A stretch of 5,177 bases of DNA from Fibrobacter sp. (GTDB lineage: Bacteria; Fibrobacterota; Fibrobacteria; Fibrobacterales; Fibrobacteraceae). This document shows positions 1 to 5,156 of the stretch, piece after piece; positions within the stretch are counted from its first letter, which is position 1, and each line of letters begins with the position of its first letter. The DNA is taken from assembly GCA_021443065.1 (NCBI GenBank), contig JABUUR010000038.1, positions 1-5,177 of the forward strand, written 5' to 3'. The notes beneath the pieces are model-generated. The model was given only the letters and a program-made list of their open reading frames with translations. It was not told the DNA's origin and searched no databases. The position numbers and the translations under genes are program-made.

Positions 1-52
1 CACAGACCTGCGGATTATGATTCCGACGCTCTACCAACTGAGCTAAGCCGCC
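1..52 (-). tRNA. tRNA with CAT anticodon (elongator Met, or Ile2), 3' end off the window
   Basis: Read on the minus strand, the sequence starts GGCGGCT (acceptor arm), then TA, then a perfect D stem GCTC/GAGC around an AGTTGGTA loop. The anticodon arm follows, with loop ATCATAA and anticodon CAT at positions 17-19. The variable loop AGGTC and the start of the T stem are present; the rest of the T arm and the 3' acceptor strand lie beyond base 1. The GGCGGC start, with no initiator features visible, argues for elongator Met. A lysidine-modified Ile2 tRNA also carries CAT and cannot be excluded without the missing half. The outermost anticodon-stem pair is T opposite C, a mismatch. The gene lies 45 nt downstream of the phosphoesterase stop codon on the same strand and seems to have its own promoter. 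Confidence 0.9.
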
Positions 53-64
53 AAATTTTCACCA

Positions 65-93
65 AATTTAGTTAGATACTAAACAAATTTCAA
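65..93 (-). promoter_or_regulatory. Probable sigma70-type promoter of the tRNA gene
   Basis: On the minus strand, TTGAAA (88-93, five of six matches to TTGACA) is followed by exactly 17 nt and then TAAATT (65-70, four of six matches to TATAAT). Transcription would start about 58-60, a few bases ahead of the tRNA 5' end at 52, which suits a short processed leader. A weak hairpin (TTTAGT 67-72 with ACTAAA 78-83) overlaps the spacer. The same hexamer style, TTGAnn-17-TAAATT, recurs upstream of rsmG. Inferred from sequence only. Confidence 0.5.
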
Positions 94-97
94 GGGG

Positions 98-841
98 TTA
101 GCCGAAATAAACTTTAGAATCTACAAAATTTTCGCCCCAATTTATAACCTGCCAGCCCGGCGCGGAACTTTTAAGGTTAAAATAGGGGGTGTTCGGGTCA
201 ATCTGCATCTGGCAGGCAGGTGCAACATGAACCACTTGACGACCCAGCGACACCTCGAACTGGTTATGGTAGTGTCCTGTAAAAACATGGGTAAGGTTCG
301 GAATGTCGGCCAGAACCTTCTGCACCTCCGTCATGTTCCTCATGAAAAAGCGAAGGTCCATAAAGCGGTGCCCGCAGAAGCAGGGCGGATGGTGGACGAA
401 CAGGATGAACTCGCCCTTTACCTTTGCAGCCTCCGCCTTGAGCCAGTCCAACTGCTCCCGTGAAACATCGCCACAGGCACTGTCCAAAAACAGGAGCGTC
501 TTGCCGGCGATATCGTAACGGTAGTAGCACTTGCCGCAGTGGACCTTGCCCTCAAGATCCAGGTACTGCTCCATCACATCGATCCGGTCGTGGTTTCCGG
601 GGATTACGCAGCAGGGGACGTTCAGTTCCTTGATTACATCTGCGATAAACTTGTAGGCGCCAGGTTCCGCGTCTTCGTTCGCCAAATCACCGGAAAGGAC
701 CAAAAGGTCGATTCCCTTCATCGACTCGGACTGCAAGGCCCTCTTGAAATTGGCGCGGACATCGATCTCCTGCACCAAATTCTCGTCATCCCCGATATGC
801 AAATCGGAAATCTGGCCTATTTTCAAGAACTTGGTAACCAT
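98..841 (-). CDS. Calcineurin-like metallophosphoesterase, CpdA/class III phosphodiesterase type
   Basis: This 247-residue cytoplasmic protein shows the full dimetal phosphoesterase signature: D13-L-H15 near the start, G51-D52, G82-N83-H84-D85, H150-H151-P-P, and G189-H190-Y-H192. These aspartates, asparagine and histidines bind two metal ions (usually Fe, Mn or Zn) that hydrolyse phosphomonoesters or diesters. The order, spacing and HHPP segment resemble the CpdA family of cyclic-nucleotide phosphodiesterases, but the natural substrate cannot be read from the sequence. No signal peptide or membrane segment is visible. Several cysteines occur (C102, C105 in a CGKC pattern; C154, C156 next to the HHPP motif), which is somewhat unusual. 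The ATG at 841 is the only start that keeps the first metal motif; no start codon lies upstream in frame, and no Shine-Dalgarno sequence precedes it. A 350-nt spacer separates it from bactofilin, so it is probably a separate transcription unit. Confidence 0.9.
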   Translation of the reverse strand: MVTKFLKIGQISDLHIGDDENLVQEIDVRANFKRALQSESMKGIDLLVLSGDLANEDAEPGAYKFIADVIKELNVPCCVIPGNHDRIDVMEQYLDLEGKVHCGKCYYRYDIAGKTLLFLDSACGDVSREQLDWLKAEAAKVKGEFILFVHHPPCFCGHRFMDLRFFMRNMTEVQKVLADIPNLTHVFTGHYHNQFEVSLGRQVVHVAPACQMQIDPNTPYFNLKSSAPGWQVINWGENFVDSKVYFG

Positions 842-852
842 ATAGTGTTTAC

Positions 853-858
853 AATATA
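853..858 (-). promoter_or_regulatory. Possible -10 element (CCTATATTG) of the metallophosphoesterase gene
   Basis: TATATT on the minus strand, in the context ACCTATATTGTAA, lies 11 nt from the ATG. A start about 7 nt downstream would leave a leader of only a few bases, in keeping with the missing Shine-Dalgarno sequence. No good -35 hexamer is seen at 16-18 nt. The same ACCTATATT string appears on the plus strand near the right edge (5148-5156). Weak evidence on its own. Confidence 0.3.
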
Positions 859-943
859 GGTTATTAGATGTAACTATTGCGTAATATTTTGCAAAATTAG
901 CGGTTTTGTGACTATTATCATGTTTTTAAATACAAAACCATCA

Positions 944-994
944 AAGTTTTCAATACCCTTGTGTGATTTTTTTGTGAAAAGGTATTGAAAACTT
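944..994. repeat. 14-bp perfect inverted repeat with 23-nt spacer
   Basis: AAGTTTTCAATACC (944-957) is exactly complementary to GGTATTGAAAACTT (981-994). The spacer contains a run of seven T on the plus strand. On the minus strand it lies about 200 nt beyond the bactofilin stop, so the hairpin could form the 3' end of the operon mRNA. It is not followed by a strong T run on either strand and the stem is A/T-rich, so it is not a textbook intrinsic terminator. A protein-binding dyad is an alternative. Confidence 0.6.
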
Positions 995-1004
995 GGTTTC
1001 AACA

Positions 1005-1022
1005 TTTGTCAACGTTGAAAAA
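1005..1022. repeat. 18-bp near-perfect palindrome centred on TCAACGTTGA
   Basis: TTTGTCAAC is followed directly by GTTGAAAAA; eight of nine positions pair, and the inner ten bases TCAACGTTGA (1009-1018) are fully palindromic. A second, overlapping pairing is TTTCAAC (997-1003) with GTTGAAA (1014-1020), and TTTCAACATTT recurs at 1041. The symmetry suits a dimeric DNA-binding protein. It differs from parS, which has CACGTG at the centre. Confidence 0.5.
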
Positions 1023-1191
1023 AGTGAATAGATACGGAATTTTCAACATTTAGACATTCATGAGTTAAATTCGTAACTGGTTGACTGCCATGTAGATGTA
1101 ATTCCGAATCCATATTTTTATCAACTATTCACGCCTTCAATTATCAATACCATTTATATAAATAAATAGAGATAATTAGTAAGTGTGTGAA

Positions 1192-1575
1192 TTAGAGGTC
1201 GACCTTCTTTGCTTCCTTAGGGGTGGCAGGCTGGGACTGGGAAGGAACGGAGCCCATCTGGCAATTGCCCTGGAAAACGGCACCTTCCTGGATGATCAGG
1301 AGTTTAGTCTTGATGTTGCCCACGAACTGGGAATTGCTTTCGAGGACCAGTTTTTCGGAGCAATCGATATTGCCCTTGACGGAGCCTGCGATTACGGCGG
1401 TATTGGTCTTGATTTCGCCTTCCACGTAGCCCTGGCGTTCGATAATCAGTTCGCCCTCGATTGCGACGCTTCCGTTGATGTTGCCCGCAACACGAACGTC
1501 GCTCTTGCCGCTTATATCGCCCTTGATGGTAACGCTGTGACCGATCTGAGTGATTTCTTGTTCTTTAGTAGCCAT
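1192..1575 (-). CDS. Bactofilin (polymer-forming cytoskeletal protein)
   Basis: This 127-residue protein belongs to the bactofilin family (DUF583). Residues about 8-107 form the repetitive beta-helix: regularly spaced I/V-x-G-x-I turns (for example I17-K-G-D-I21, V29-A-G-N-I33, V51-E-G-E-I55, V66-K-G-N-I70, V85-G-N-I88) and the conserved closing segment E97-G-A-V-F-Q-G-N-C-Q-M107. The tail from about 109 is Pro/Ser/Gln-rich and ends in lysines, as is common for the disordered ends of these proteins. Bactofilins polymerise without nucleotide, usually at the inner membrane, and recruit wall enzymes or segregation proteins. The start is clear: AAAGGAG (1580-1586) sits 4 nt before the ATG. It follows the M23 peptidase gene by 24 nt, a pairing known from bactofilins that act with M23 hydrolases in cell-shape control. 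It appears to be the last gene of the par operon. No symbol is given because bacA, bacM and ccmA are used by lineage. Confidence 0.95.
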   Translation of the reverse strand: MATKEQEITQIGHSVTIKGDISGKSDVRVAGNINGSVAIEGELIIERQGYVEGEIKTNTAVIAGSVKGNIDCSEKLVLESNSQFVGNIKTKLLIIQEGAVFQGNCQMGSVPSQSQPATPKEAKKVDL

Positions 1576-1599
1576 ATTTCTCCTTTGGTTAAAATAAAT

Positions 1600-2400
1600 C
1601 TAGTAATTGAATAAGGATTCGGGGTCCAGGGGCTTGCCGTCCTTGGTAATGGAATAGTGGAGGTGCGGGCCGCTGGCGTTACCGGTTTCGCCGTTGGTGC
1701 CGATGACCTCGCCCTTGTTGACTGTTCGACCTTTCTTTGTGCGGATTTCCTTTAGGTGGGAGTAACTGGAAACGTAGCCGTTCTTGTGGTCGATGACGAT
1801 GGTGTTACCCAGTTCGCCGTCGCGACCTGCCGAAAGCACTACGCCGCTTCCCGACGCAAAGATGGGGTTTCCGCTTTTTGCAGAAAAATCGGTGCCCAAA
1901 TGTTCATTATCCTCGGAATACTTCTTGCTGACAATGCCCACCACGGGCAACACGTTTGGGATTCGTTCCAGACGTTTTTTTTCGTCCAGGGGAATCCAGC
2001 CATGGATGCCCTCGTAGTCGACCTCGATTTTTTCCGAGGGCGTATGGGCGAATTTGTTCTTGTCGATCAGACTGTTGATCTTGTTGGAATCGTTCTCGAC
2101 GAATGTGCCGAGGATGTTCTGGATTCTGCCTTCGAGAACCCAGATGGAATCCAGACGGTTGAACAGTTCCTCGTAGTTCTTGTTCTGCTTGATGAGTTGG
2201 GCGTTGTTGACCCGCATGTTCTCGTAATGGACTAGCCTCTTGGTGACGCTTCCTGCGTTATAGATTCCGACGGCAATTCCTGCCACCAAAAGAACCAGCA
2301 GGATTTTGCCTACCAGTAACCACTTCGTAGATATGCGGTATTTTCTTATACCGTTGGAATCTTCCGGGATAATCTGGATGGTGTAGAACTTTCCCTTCAC
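1600..2400 (-). CDS. Membrane-anchored M23 (LytM-type) peptidoglycan endopeptidase
   Basis: This 266-residue protein has a short basic cytoplasmic N-terminus, one hydrophobic segment at about 28-47 (signal anchor, no lipobox), a probable helical or coiled-coil stretch at about 52-100, and an M23 domain from about 150 to 262. All catalytic residues are present: zinc ligands H167 and D171 (HLGTD), H248, and catalytic H215 (YSHL) and H246 (HLH motif at 246-248). It should therefore be an active zinc endopeptidase cutting peptide cross-links in the periplasm, not a degenerate activator. The start is GTG, 2 nt after the parB stop codon, with AGGGG (2407-2411) inside the end of parB at a 6-nt spacing; translational coupling to parB is likely. 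Architecture and position before bactofilin resemble the LmdC-type hydrolases paired with bactofilins; the specific cleavage site is unknown. Confidence 0.93.
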   Translation of the reverse strand: MKGKFYTIQIIPEDSNGIRKYRISTKWLLVGKILLVLLVAGIAVGIYNAGSVTKRLVHYENMRVNNAQLIKQNKNYEELFNRLDSIWVLEGRIQNILGTFVENDSNKINSLIDKNKFAHTPSEKIEVDYEGIHGWIPLDEKKRLERIPNVLPVVGIVSKKYSEDNEHLGTDFSAKSGNPIFASGSGVVLSAGRDGELGNTIVIDHKNGYVSSYSHLKEIRTKKGRTVNKGEVIGTNGETGNASGPHLHYSITKDGKPLDPESLFNY

Positions 2401-2402
2401 GG

Positions 2403-3416
2403 TTAGCCCCTGTTTTCCATCAGTTCCTGGATTCGGGTCAGGTCGTCCATGCTGTAGTAGTTGATGACGATGGTGCCCTTGGAATCAGAGGATGCGCTGG
2501 GGTTAAGCTGCACCTTGGTACCGAAGAATGTTTCCATTCGGTTTTCGAACTGCTTGAGGTCGGCGCTGAGTTCACGCCTTGCAGGCTGAACTGGATTTTC
2601 GCCGGAATTGTCGGCGGGTTTTTCGCCGGCATTTTCTGTTTGCGATTCTTGATTTGCAGGTTCACCGCCTACTTCGTCGTTGCGGATGATGGCTTCAATC
2701 TGGCGTACGTTGAGGCCCTCGGAAATAATGCGTTGTGCCAGCTCCTCGGCGTTTTCCACTTTGTCGGAACAGAGGGCGCGGGCGGCACCGCCGCTGATCT
2801 TGCCTTCGCTGATCCAGGCGAGGACCTGTGCGGGCAACTTCAAGAGACGAAGTGCGTTTGTTATGGCGGAGCGGGACTTGCCAACAGTCTTGGCAAGATC
2901 GTCGTGGGTATAGCCATGAAGTTCTATCAATTGTTGATAAGATTGTGCTACTTCCACAGGGTTCAGGTCTACACGCTGGATGTTTTCGATGAGGGCCCAC
3001 TCGCCCATGATCTTGTCGTCCAGGTTTTCGTAGACCTGGGCCTTGATGGTGGACAATCCCGCAAGTTTTGTGGCGCGGGTACGTCGTTCACCGCTGATAA
3101 TCTGGTATCGGTCGCCCACCTTGCGGACTGCGATAGGCTGGATCAGGCCGTGCTTTTCGATGGTCTCGGCCAGTTCCACCAGTTCGTCATCGTTAAAGGA
3201 CTTGCGGGGCTGGAAGGGGTTTGGGTCCACCAGGTTTACGTCGATTTCTATAATTCTTTGAGAGTTATCAACAGTTTCACCGGAACTGGCTGCATTCTCG
3301 TTGCCTGTAGCGACGGACTGTTGATTGTTTTGAGAAACATTGGTGGGCTGTTCTACAGAATGGTCCTTGAGAATATCCGAAAGGCTGCGACCAAGTGCGA
3401 AGGATTTTTTACCCAT
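2403..3416 (-). CDS. parB: Chromosome-partitioning protein ParB
   Basis: This 337-residue protein is the CTP-dependent DNA clamp that loads at parS and spreads. The N-terminal K-x-x-x-L-G-R-S-L-S segment (about 4-13) matches the ParA-stimulating motif. A Gln/Asn-rich linker (about 20-52) leads to the ParB/Srx domain with N66-P-F-Q-P-R-K72, G90-L-I-Q-P-I95 and the CTP-binding box G109-E-R-R-T-R-A115. E144-N-I-Q-R148 and the helix-turn-helix (about 170-193, with GKSRSAITNALRLL) bind parS. A second Glu/Asn/Pro-rich linker (about 247-280), including an 8-residue tandem repeat, precedes the dimerisation domain (about 283-337). The ATG at 3416 lies 8 nt after parA with only a weak ribosome binding site (TAGG), so coupling to parA is likely. 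A perfect parS site lies upstream of this operon. Confidence 0.97.
   Translation of the reverse strand: MGKKSFALGRSLSDILKDHSVEQPTNVSQNNQQSVATGNENAASSGETVDNSQRIIEIDVNLVDPNPFQPRKSFNDDELVELAETIEKHGLIQPIAVRKVGDRYQIISGERRTRATKLAGLSTIKAQVYENLDDKIMGEWALIENIQRVDLNPVEVAQSYQQLIELHGYTHDDLAKTVGKSRSAITNALRLLKLPAQVLAWISEGKISGGAARALCSDKVENAEELAQRIISEGLNVRQIEAIIRNDEVGGEPANQESQTENAGEKPADNSGENPVQPARRELSADLKQFENRMETFFGTKVQLNPSASSDSKGTIVINYYSMDDLTRIQELMENRG
2596..2629 (-). repeat. Short imperfect tandem repeat in the ParB linker
   Basis: TTTTCGCCGG occurs at 2596-2605 and 2620-2629, 24 nt apart, within a 24-nt imperfect duplication. It encodes NAGEKPAD then NSGENPVQ (residues 262-277) in the flexible linker before the C-terminal dimerisation domain. 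The unit keeps the frame, so copy-number change would only alter linker length. Confidence 0.6.
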
Positions 3417-3424
3417 TATAAAAC

Positions 3425-4210
3425 CTATTTATCCTTGTTTAAAATTTCTTCTGCCAGTTTCATGTAAGACTGTGCACCGCTGCTCTGTACATCGTACAGT
3501 ATGGCGGGCTTGCCGTGAGAAGGAGCCTCGCTCAACTTCACGTTACGGGGGATTATTGCCTGGAACACGGTGTCGCTAAGATTTTCACGGACTTCGTCGG
3601 CCACCTGCTTGCAGAGGCTGAGGCGGGAGTCGTACATGGTCAGCAGGGCGCCTTCGATTTTAAGGCTGCTGTTCAGGTTCTTTTGGACTTCGCGAATCGT
3701 CTTGAAAAGTTCGGTCATGCCCTGAAGCGCATAATATTCACACTGCACGGGGATAAGAACGCTTGTGGCGGCCGTGAGGACGTTCAATGTTAACAAGTTC
3801 AGGCTGGGAGGTGCGTCGATGATAATGAATTCGAAGTTCTGCTTCAGAACATTCATTACGCGTTCCAGGCGTCGTTCGCGGCTCATGGCGTTGACCAGTT
3901 CGATTTCCATGACGGAAAGGTCGGAGCCGGAGGTAATCACCTTCAGGTATTCCAGTTTTGTATCCAGGATGGCTTCCTTGAGGTTTTCGTAGGTGACGTT
4001 ATCCGGATTTTCGGCGAGGTTCAGGATTTCGTGGATATCCATTTCCTGCATTTCGTTGTAACCCAGACCCTGGGAGGCATTCCCCTGTGGGTCCATGTCA
4101 ATCAGGAGCGTCCTTTTTTCCAGTGCGGCGAAACTTGCAGCCAGGTTGACCGCGGTGGTAGTCTTGCCCACACCGCCCTTCTGGTTGCATATGGCGATCA
4201 CTTTACTCAT
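3425..4210 (-). CDS. parA: Chromosome-partitioning ATPase ParA (Soj type)
   Basis: This 261-residue protein is a deviant-Walker P-loop ATPase. It has K11-G-G-V-G-K-T-T18 (Walker A, with the signature lysine K11), the L36-I-D-M-D-P-Q-G-N-A45 motif (Walker A'), and I129-I-I-D-A-P-P-S136 (Walker B). P154-V-Q-C-E-Y-Y-A-L-Q-G-M165 and the C-terminal IPRNVKLSEAPSHGKP segment are typical of chromosomal ParA/Soj. The absence of an N-terminal DNA-binding extension separates it from plasmid type Ia ParA. ATP-bound dimers coat the nucleoid and pull ParB-parS complexes. The ATG overlaps the rsmG stop codon (ATGA, 4 nt), with AGAGGT (4216-4221) 5 nt upstream inside rsmG. It is followed by parB after 8 nt. 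Confidence 0.98.
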   Translation of the reverse strand: MSKVIAICNQKGGVGKTTTAVNLAASFAALEKRTLLIDMDPQGNASQGLGYNEMQEMDIHEILNLAENPDNVTYENLKEAILDTKLEYLKVITSGSDLSVMEIELVNAMSRERRLERVMNVLKQNFEFIIIDAPPSLNLLTLNVLTAATSVLIPVQCEYYALQGMTELFKTIREVQKNLNSSLKIEGALLTMYDSRLSLCKQVADEVRENLSDTVFQAIIPRNVKLSEAPSHGKPAILYDVQSSGAQSYMKLAEEILNKDK

Positions 4211-4908
4211 TCATTACCTCTTGTAACTAAGGCGTATTCTTGTTCTTCCTGGGGAAGTGCATATTTATATATGTGTACTTGGGGGTCGTTTTCCAGGTGA
4301 ACGATATTGTTATAACTCTTGAGGGTGACAAACTTTCCACCTCGTGCAAGTCCGGGTTGTGCACGCTCCCAGTCGTTTTCGAATGTGGAGAGGGCGCGGC
4401 AACTTACAAAATCCAGATAGGCAAGGCCGGAGGTTTCAAAGCGTTTGCCTACAACGGTCATGTTGTCCAGGTGCAGTTGGTCCTTGACGTAGTTCATGAA
4501 CTGCACCCGCTTGTTGCGAGGTTCCACTGCGTAAAATTGAACTTCGGGCATAACGATTGCCATGGGGAAACTGGGGCAACCTGCACCGGCACCCATATCT
4601 GCCCAACGCTTGCCCTTCATATCTTCAAGTTTTTCCACCATGGAACCTGCTGCCGATTCGGCCACCGCGCCGGAATCTTTGGTAGCATTGACTATATATA
4701 TATAAGGCATCAGGGAGTCGGCGATGTGCCTGGTCAAAATCTTTTCGGAGTCCTTTGGTGAAATCAGATTGCCGAATTCCTTGGTTTCCACTACCAGGTC
4801 CGCAAAGGCATAAAGCTTTTCCAGCACCTCGCTAGAAAGCGTCACATTGTTCTGAGCCAAAAAACTGGTGAATAATTCTTTCTGAACAGTGTCCTTTGAC
4901 GGTGTCAT
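4207..4908 (-). CDS. rsmG: 16S rRNA (guanine527-N7)-methyltransferase RsmG (GidB)
   Basis: This 233-residue Rossmann-fold methyltransferase uses S-adenosylmethionine to make m7G527 in the 530 loop of 16S rRNA; loss gives low-level streptomycin resistance in other bacteria. Family marks are N47-L-I-S50, R60-H-I-A-D-S-L66, the SAM loop D104-M-G-A-G-A-G-C-P-S-F-P115, the acidic E129 ending the second strand, followed by the basic NKR (132-134), and C170-R-A172. Two details differ from the usual GSGAGFPG and SRA forms: the loop reads GAGAGCPSFP, and SRA is CRA. An extra Ala/Ser/Glu-rich stretch (about 74-98) sits between the helical N-terminus and the SAM domain. The start at 4908 has AAAGGA (4914-4919) 5 nt upstream. 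It is the first gene of the par operon, as in the common rsmG-parA-parB order, though mnmG is not seen next to it. Confidence 0.95.
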   Translation of the reverse strand: MTPSKDTVQKELFTSFLAQNNVTLSSEVLEKLYAFADLVVETKEFGNLISPKDSEKILTRHIADSLMPYIYIVNATKDSGAVAESAAGSMVEKLEDMKGKRWADMGAGAGCPSFPMAIVMPEVQFYAVEPRNKRVQFMNYVKDQLHLDNMTVVGKRFETSGLAYLDFVSCRALSTFENDWERAQPGLARGGKFVTLKSYNNIVHLENDPQVHIYKYALPQEEQEYALVTRGNE

Positions 4909-4935
4909 TGGATTCCTTTGTATACCACCTAAAAA

Positions 4936-4951
4936 TGTTCCACGTGAAACA
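4936..4951. promoter_or_regulatory. parS: parS centromere site
   Basis: TGTTCCACGTGAAACA matches the widely conserved bacterial parS consensus TGTTNCACGTGAAACA at every defined position. It is the loading site for the ParB encoded about 1.5 kb away. It lies 27 nt upstream of the rsmG start and abuts the putative -10 element of the same operon, so ParB binding could also control transcription. No other full parS site was found in the window. Confidence 0.95.
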
Positions 4952-4979
4952 ATTTAGATAAGGAGAAAAATAAAATCAA
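4951..4979 (-). promoter_or_regulatory. Probable promoter of the rsmG-parA-parB-M23-bactofilin operon
   Basis: On the minus strand, TTGATT (4974-4979), a 17-nt spacer and TAAATT (4951-4956) form a sigma70-like pair, each four of six matches to consensus. The last base of the -10 element is the first base of parS as read on this strand, and the expected start (about 4943-4945) falls inside parS. The spacing and hexamers closely resemble the tRNA promoter near the left edge. Inferred from sequence only. Confidence 0.45.
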
Positions 4980-5009
4980 CTAAACAGGGGCTTTGGAAAG
5001 AAATTAATT

Positions 5010-5029
5010 AAAATATCTGTGGATATTTT
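5010..5029. repeat. A/T-rich 8-bp dyad with a DnaA-box-like loop
   Basis: AAAATATC (5010-5017) and GATATTTT (5022-5029) pair perfectly around TGTG. The box TGTGGATAT (5018-5026) spans the loop and right arm and differs from the DnaA consensus TGTGGATAA at one base. Flanking TTAATTAA and TTAGTTAA extend the A/T-rich stretch (about 5000-5046), which would melt easily. On the plus strand it is followed by more T residues, so a weak terminator is another reading. Confidence 0.5.
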
Positions 5030-5049
5030 TTTAGTTAATGTTAGGTTGT

Positions 5050-5058
5050 TGTGGATAA
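5050..5058 (-). promoter_or_regulatory. DnaA box (perfect consensus)
   Basis: TGTGGATAA on the plus strand is the exact complement of the TTATCCACA DnaA-binding 9-mer. It has the same orientation as the near-consensus box at 5018-5026, 32 bp away from start to start. Together with parS about 100 bp away, this points to an origin-proximal control region; two boxes alone do not define an origin. Confidence 0.7.
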
Positions 5059-5150
5059 AGTAGAAAACCACTTTGTAAACCATCGCGTGACTTGGGCATC
5101 GAGCATGTTCTTTCGTGTCTGTGATTTACCCTGTAAACCTGGGACTGACC

Positions 5151-5156
5151 TATATT
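5151..5156 (+). promoter_or_regulatory. Possible -10 element directed off the right edge
   Basis: TATATT in the context GACCTATATTTTC, on the plus strand, shares ACCTATATT with the putative phosphoesterase promoter. No strong -35 hexamer is visible at the standard spacing; TTTACC at 5125-5130 is 20 nt away. If real, it would drive a gene or RNA divergent from the par operon and starting near or beyond the window end. Weak evidence. Confidence 0.25.

Larger units (their letters stand above)
842..1191. other. A/T-rich intergenic region with several inverted repeats, no convincing gene
   Basis: This 350-nt gap separates bactofilin from the phosphoesterase. It is visibly A/T-rich and contains a 14-bp perfect inverted repeat (944-957/981-994), an 18-bp near-palindrome (1005-1022), a repeated TTTCAACATTT (997-1007 and 1041-1051), and nested longer-range repeats: GTGAATAG 1024-1031 with CTATTCAC 1125-1132, and GATACGGAATT 1031-1041 with AATTCCGAATC 1100-1110 (one mismatch). 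No DnaA box or parS site was found. The only ATG-started frame examined is 34 codons without a ribosome binding site. The region must contain the end of the par-bactofilin transcript and the promoter of the phosphoesterase. It may also encode a structured RNA or protein-binding sites. Confidence 0.6.

Noticed and set aside
452..467. Half parS-like site CCCGTGAAACA in the phosphoesterase gene
   Set aside because: Only the right half matches (about 10 of 16 positions), and the left half has no symmetry; likely chance in coding sequence.
1009..1113. 34-codon minus-strand ORF starting ATG at 1113
   Set aside because: No ribosome binding site, lies inside the A/T-rich repeat region, codon use unlike the neighbouring genes, and no recognisable motif.
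1183..1614. Long plus-strand open frame opposite bactofilin
   Set aside because: It mirrors the bactofilin gene, whose beta-helix motifs and ribosome binding site are clear; the plus-strand product is a low-complexity shadow.
3264..3286. TTATCAACA and GTTTCAC strings in parB resembling a DnaA box and half a parS
   Set aside because: TTATCAACA breaks the conserved CC/NC position of the DnaA box, and the parS-like string matches only about 10 of 16; both are explained by the ParB coding sequence.
2640..3467. Long plus-strand open frame opposite parB
   Set aside because: It is the antisense of the unmistakable ParB gene and shows no family motif of its own.
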